Of a stretch of 23,409 bases of DNA, positions 23,302 through 23,409 are shown piece by piece. Source of the stretch: Promethearchaeota archaeon. Lineage in GTDB: Archaea; Asgardarchaeota; Lokiarchaeia; Sigynarchaeales; SOKP01. Within the stretch, counting starts at the first letter, position 1. Every line of letters starts with the position of its first letter. The notes under the pieces were generated by a model. It searched no databases. It saw only the letters and a list, made by a program, of their open reading frames with translations, and was not told the DNA's origin. The stretch covers positions 1 through 23,409 of the forward strand of contig JAEOTJ010000295.1 in assembly GCA_016839905.1 (NCBI GenBank), in the 5' to 3' direction. A program made the translations under genes and the position numbers.

Positions 23302-23409
23302 TCAGCCTCTGTTCTGTTAATATAATGCATTCTCGATCTTTTTTTTTATTATAAATATTATCTTATAATATTAATAAAATATTAATTAAAAATATATAAC
23401 TCTAAAATA

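Noticed and set aside
1..23409. CRISPR arrays, insertion sequences, integrases or attachment sites.
   Set aside because: No regularly spaced direct repeats, transposase or integrase signatures, or flanking terminal repeats were seen anywhere in the window.

Overview
The window is AT-rich archaeal chromosome, most likely from an Asgard archaeon of the Lokiarchaeia type. The archaeal assignment is firm. It rests on Rpo7-Spt4-(GTP-dependent dephospho-CoA kinase)-S24e-S27ae-Kae1-Bud32 in their usual archaeal order, on L7Ae/S28e, S6e/L24e and Rpo10, and on a Fae-Hps fusion. The Asgard assignment is inference. It rests on a Rab/Ras-like small GTPase, a stand-alone Roadblock/LC7 protein, a transporter carrying a longin/roadblock-like C-terminal domain, and a very long TrmB-type coiled-coil protein. 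No mobile element, CRISPR array, rRNA or tRNA was recognised.

Layout. 1-1766: a small GTPase, then an ~890-base gene-free stretch holding a possible ~200-nt non-coding transcript and some inverted repeats. 1767-3763 (minus): a membrane SEC59/VTE5-type lipid kinase overlapping a NagD-type HAD phosphatase. 3870-7165 (plus): a uroporphyrinogen decarboxylase-family protein, a 12-helix MFS-like transporter with an extra C-terminal sensor-like domain, and a Roadblock/LC7 protein. 7292-11518 (plus): the conserved informational cluster rpo7-spt4-dephospho-CoA kinase-rps24e-rps27ae-kae1-bud32, with one small predicted membrane protein encoded in the opposite direction inside it. 11781-14036: a ribbon-helix-helix regulator, rpl7ae-rps28e (minus), rpo10 (plus) and rps6e-rpl24e (minus). 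14123-14929: an unrecognised 268-residue protein. 15231-16514: the Fae-Hps fusion. 16655-19285 (minus): the 876-residue wHTH/coiled-coil/TrmB C-domain protein. 19537-20187 (minus): a membrane-anchored tandem winged-helix regulator. 20475-23301: a small unknown protein, a nitroreductase, a short-chain dehydrogenase and a metallo-beta-lactamase-fold hydrolase.

How the genes fit together. The middle third supplies transcription (Rpo7, Spt4, Rpo10), translation (five ribosomal proteins), tRNA t6A modification (Kae1 and Bud32 of KEOPS) and coenzyme A synthesis. The lipid kinase/phosphatase pair looks translationally coupled and may act on isoprenoid alcohols and their phosphates. Fae-Hps links formaldehyde to pentose phosphates. 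The GTPase, the Roadblock protein and the transporter with a longin-like tail are parts of the kind associated with Asgard GTPase signalling, but nothing in the sequence proves they work together. The least explained items are the transporter-sensor fusion, the giant coiled-coil TrmB-like protein, the 268-residue protein and the possible RNA at about 1070-1283.
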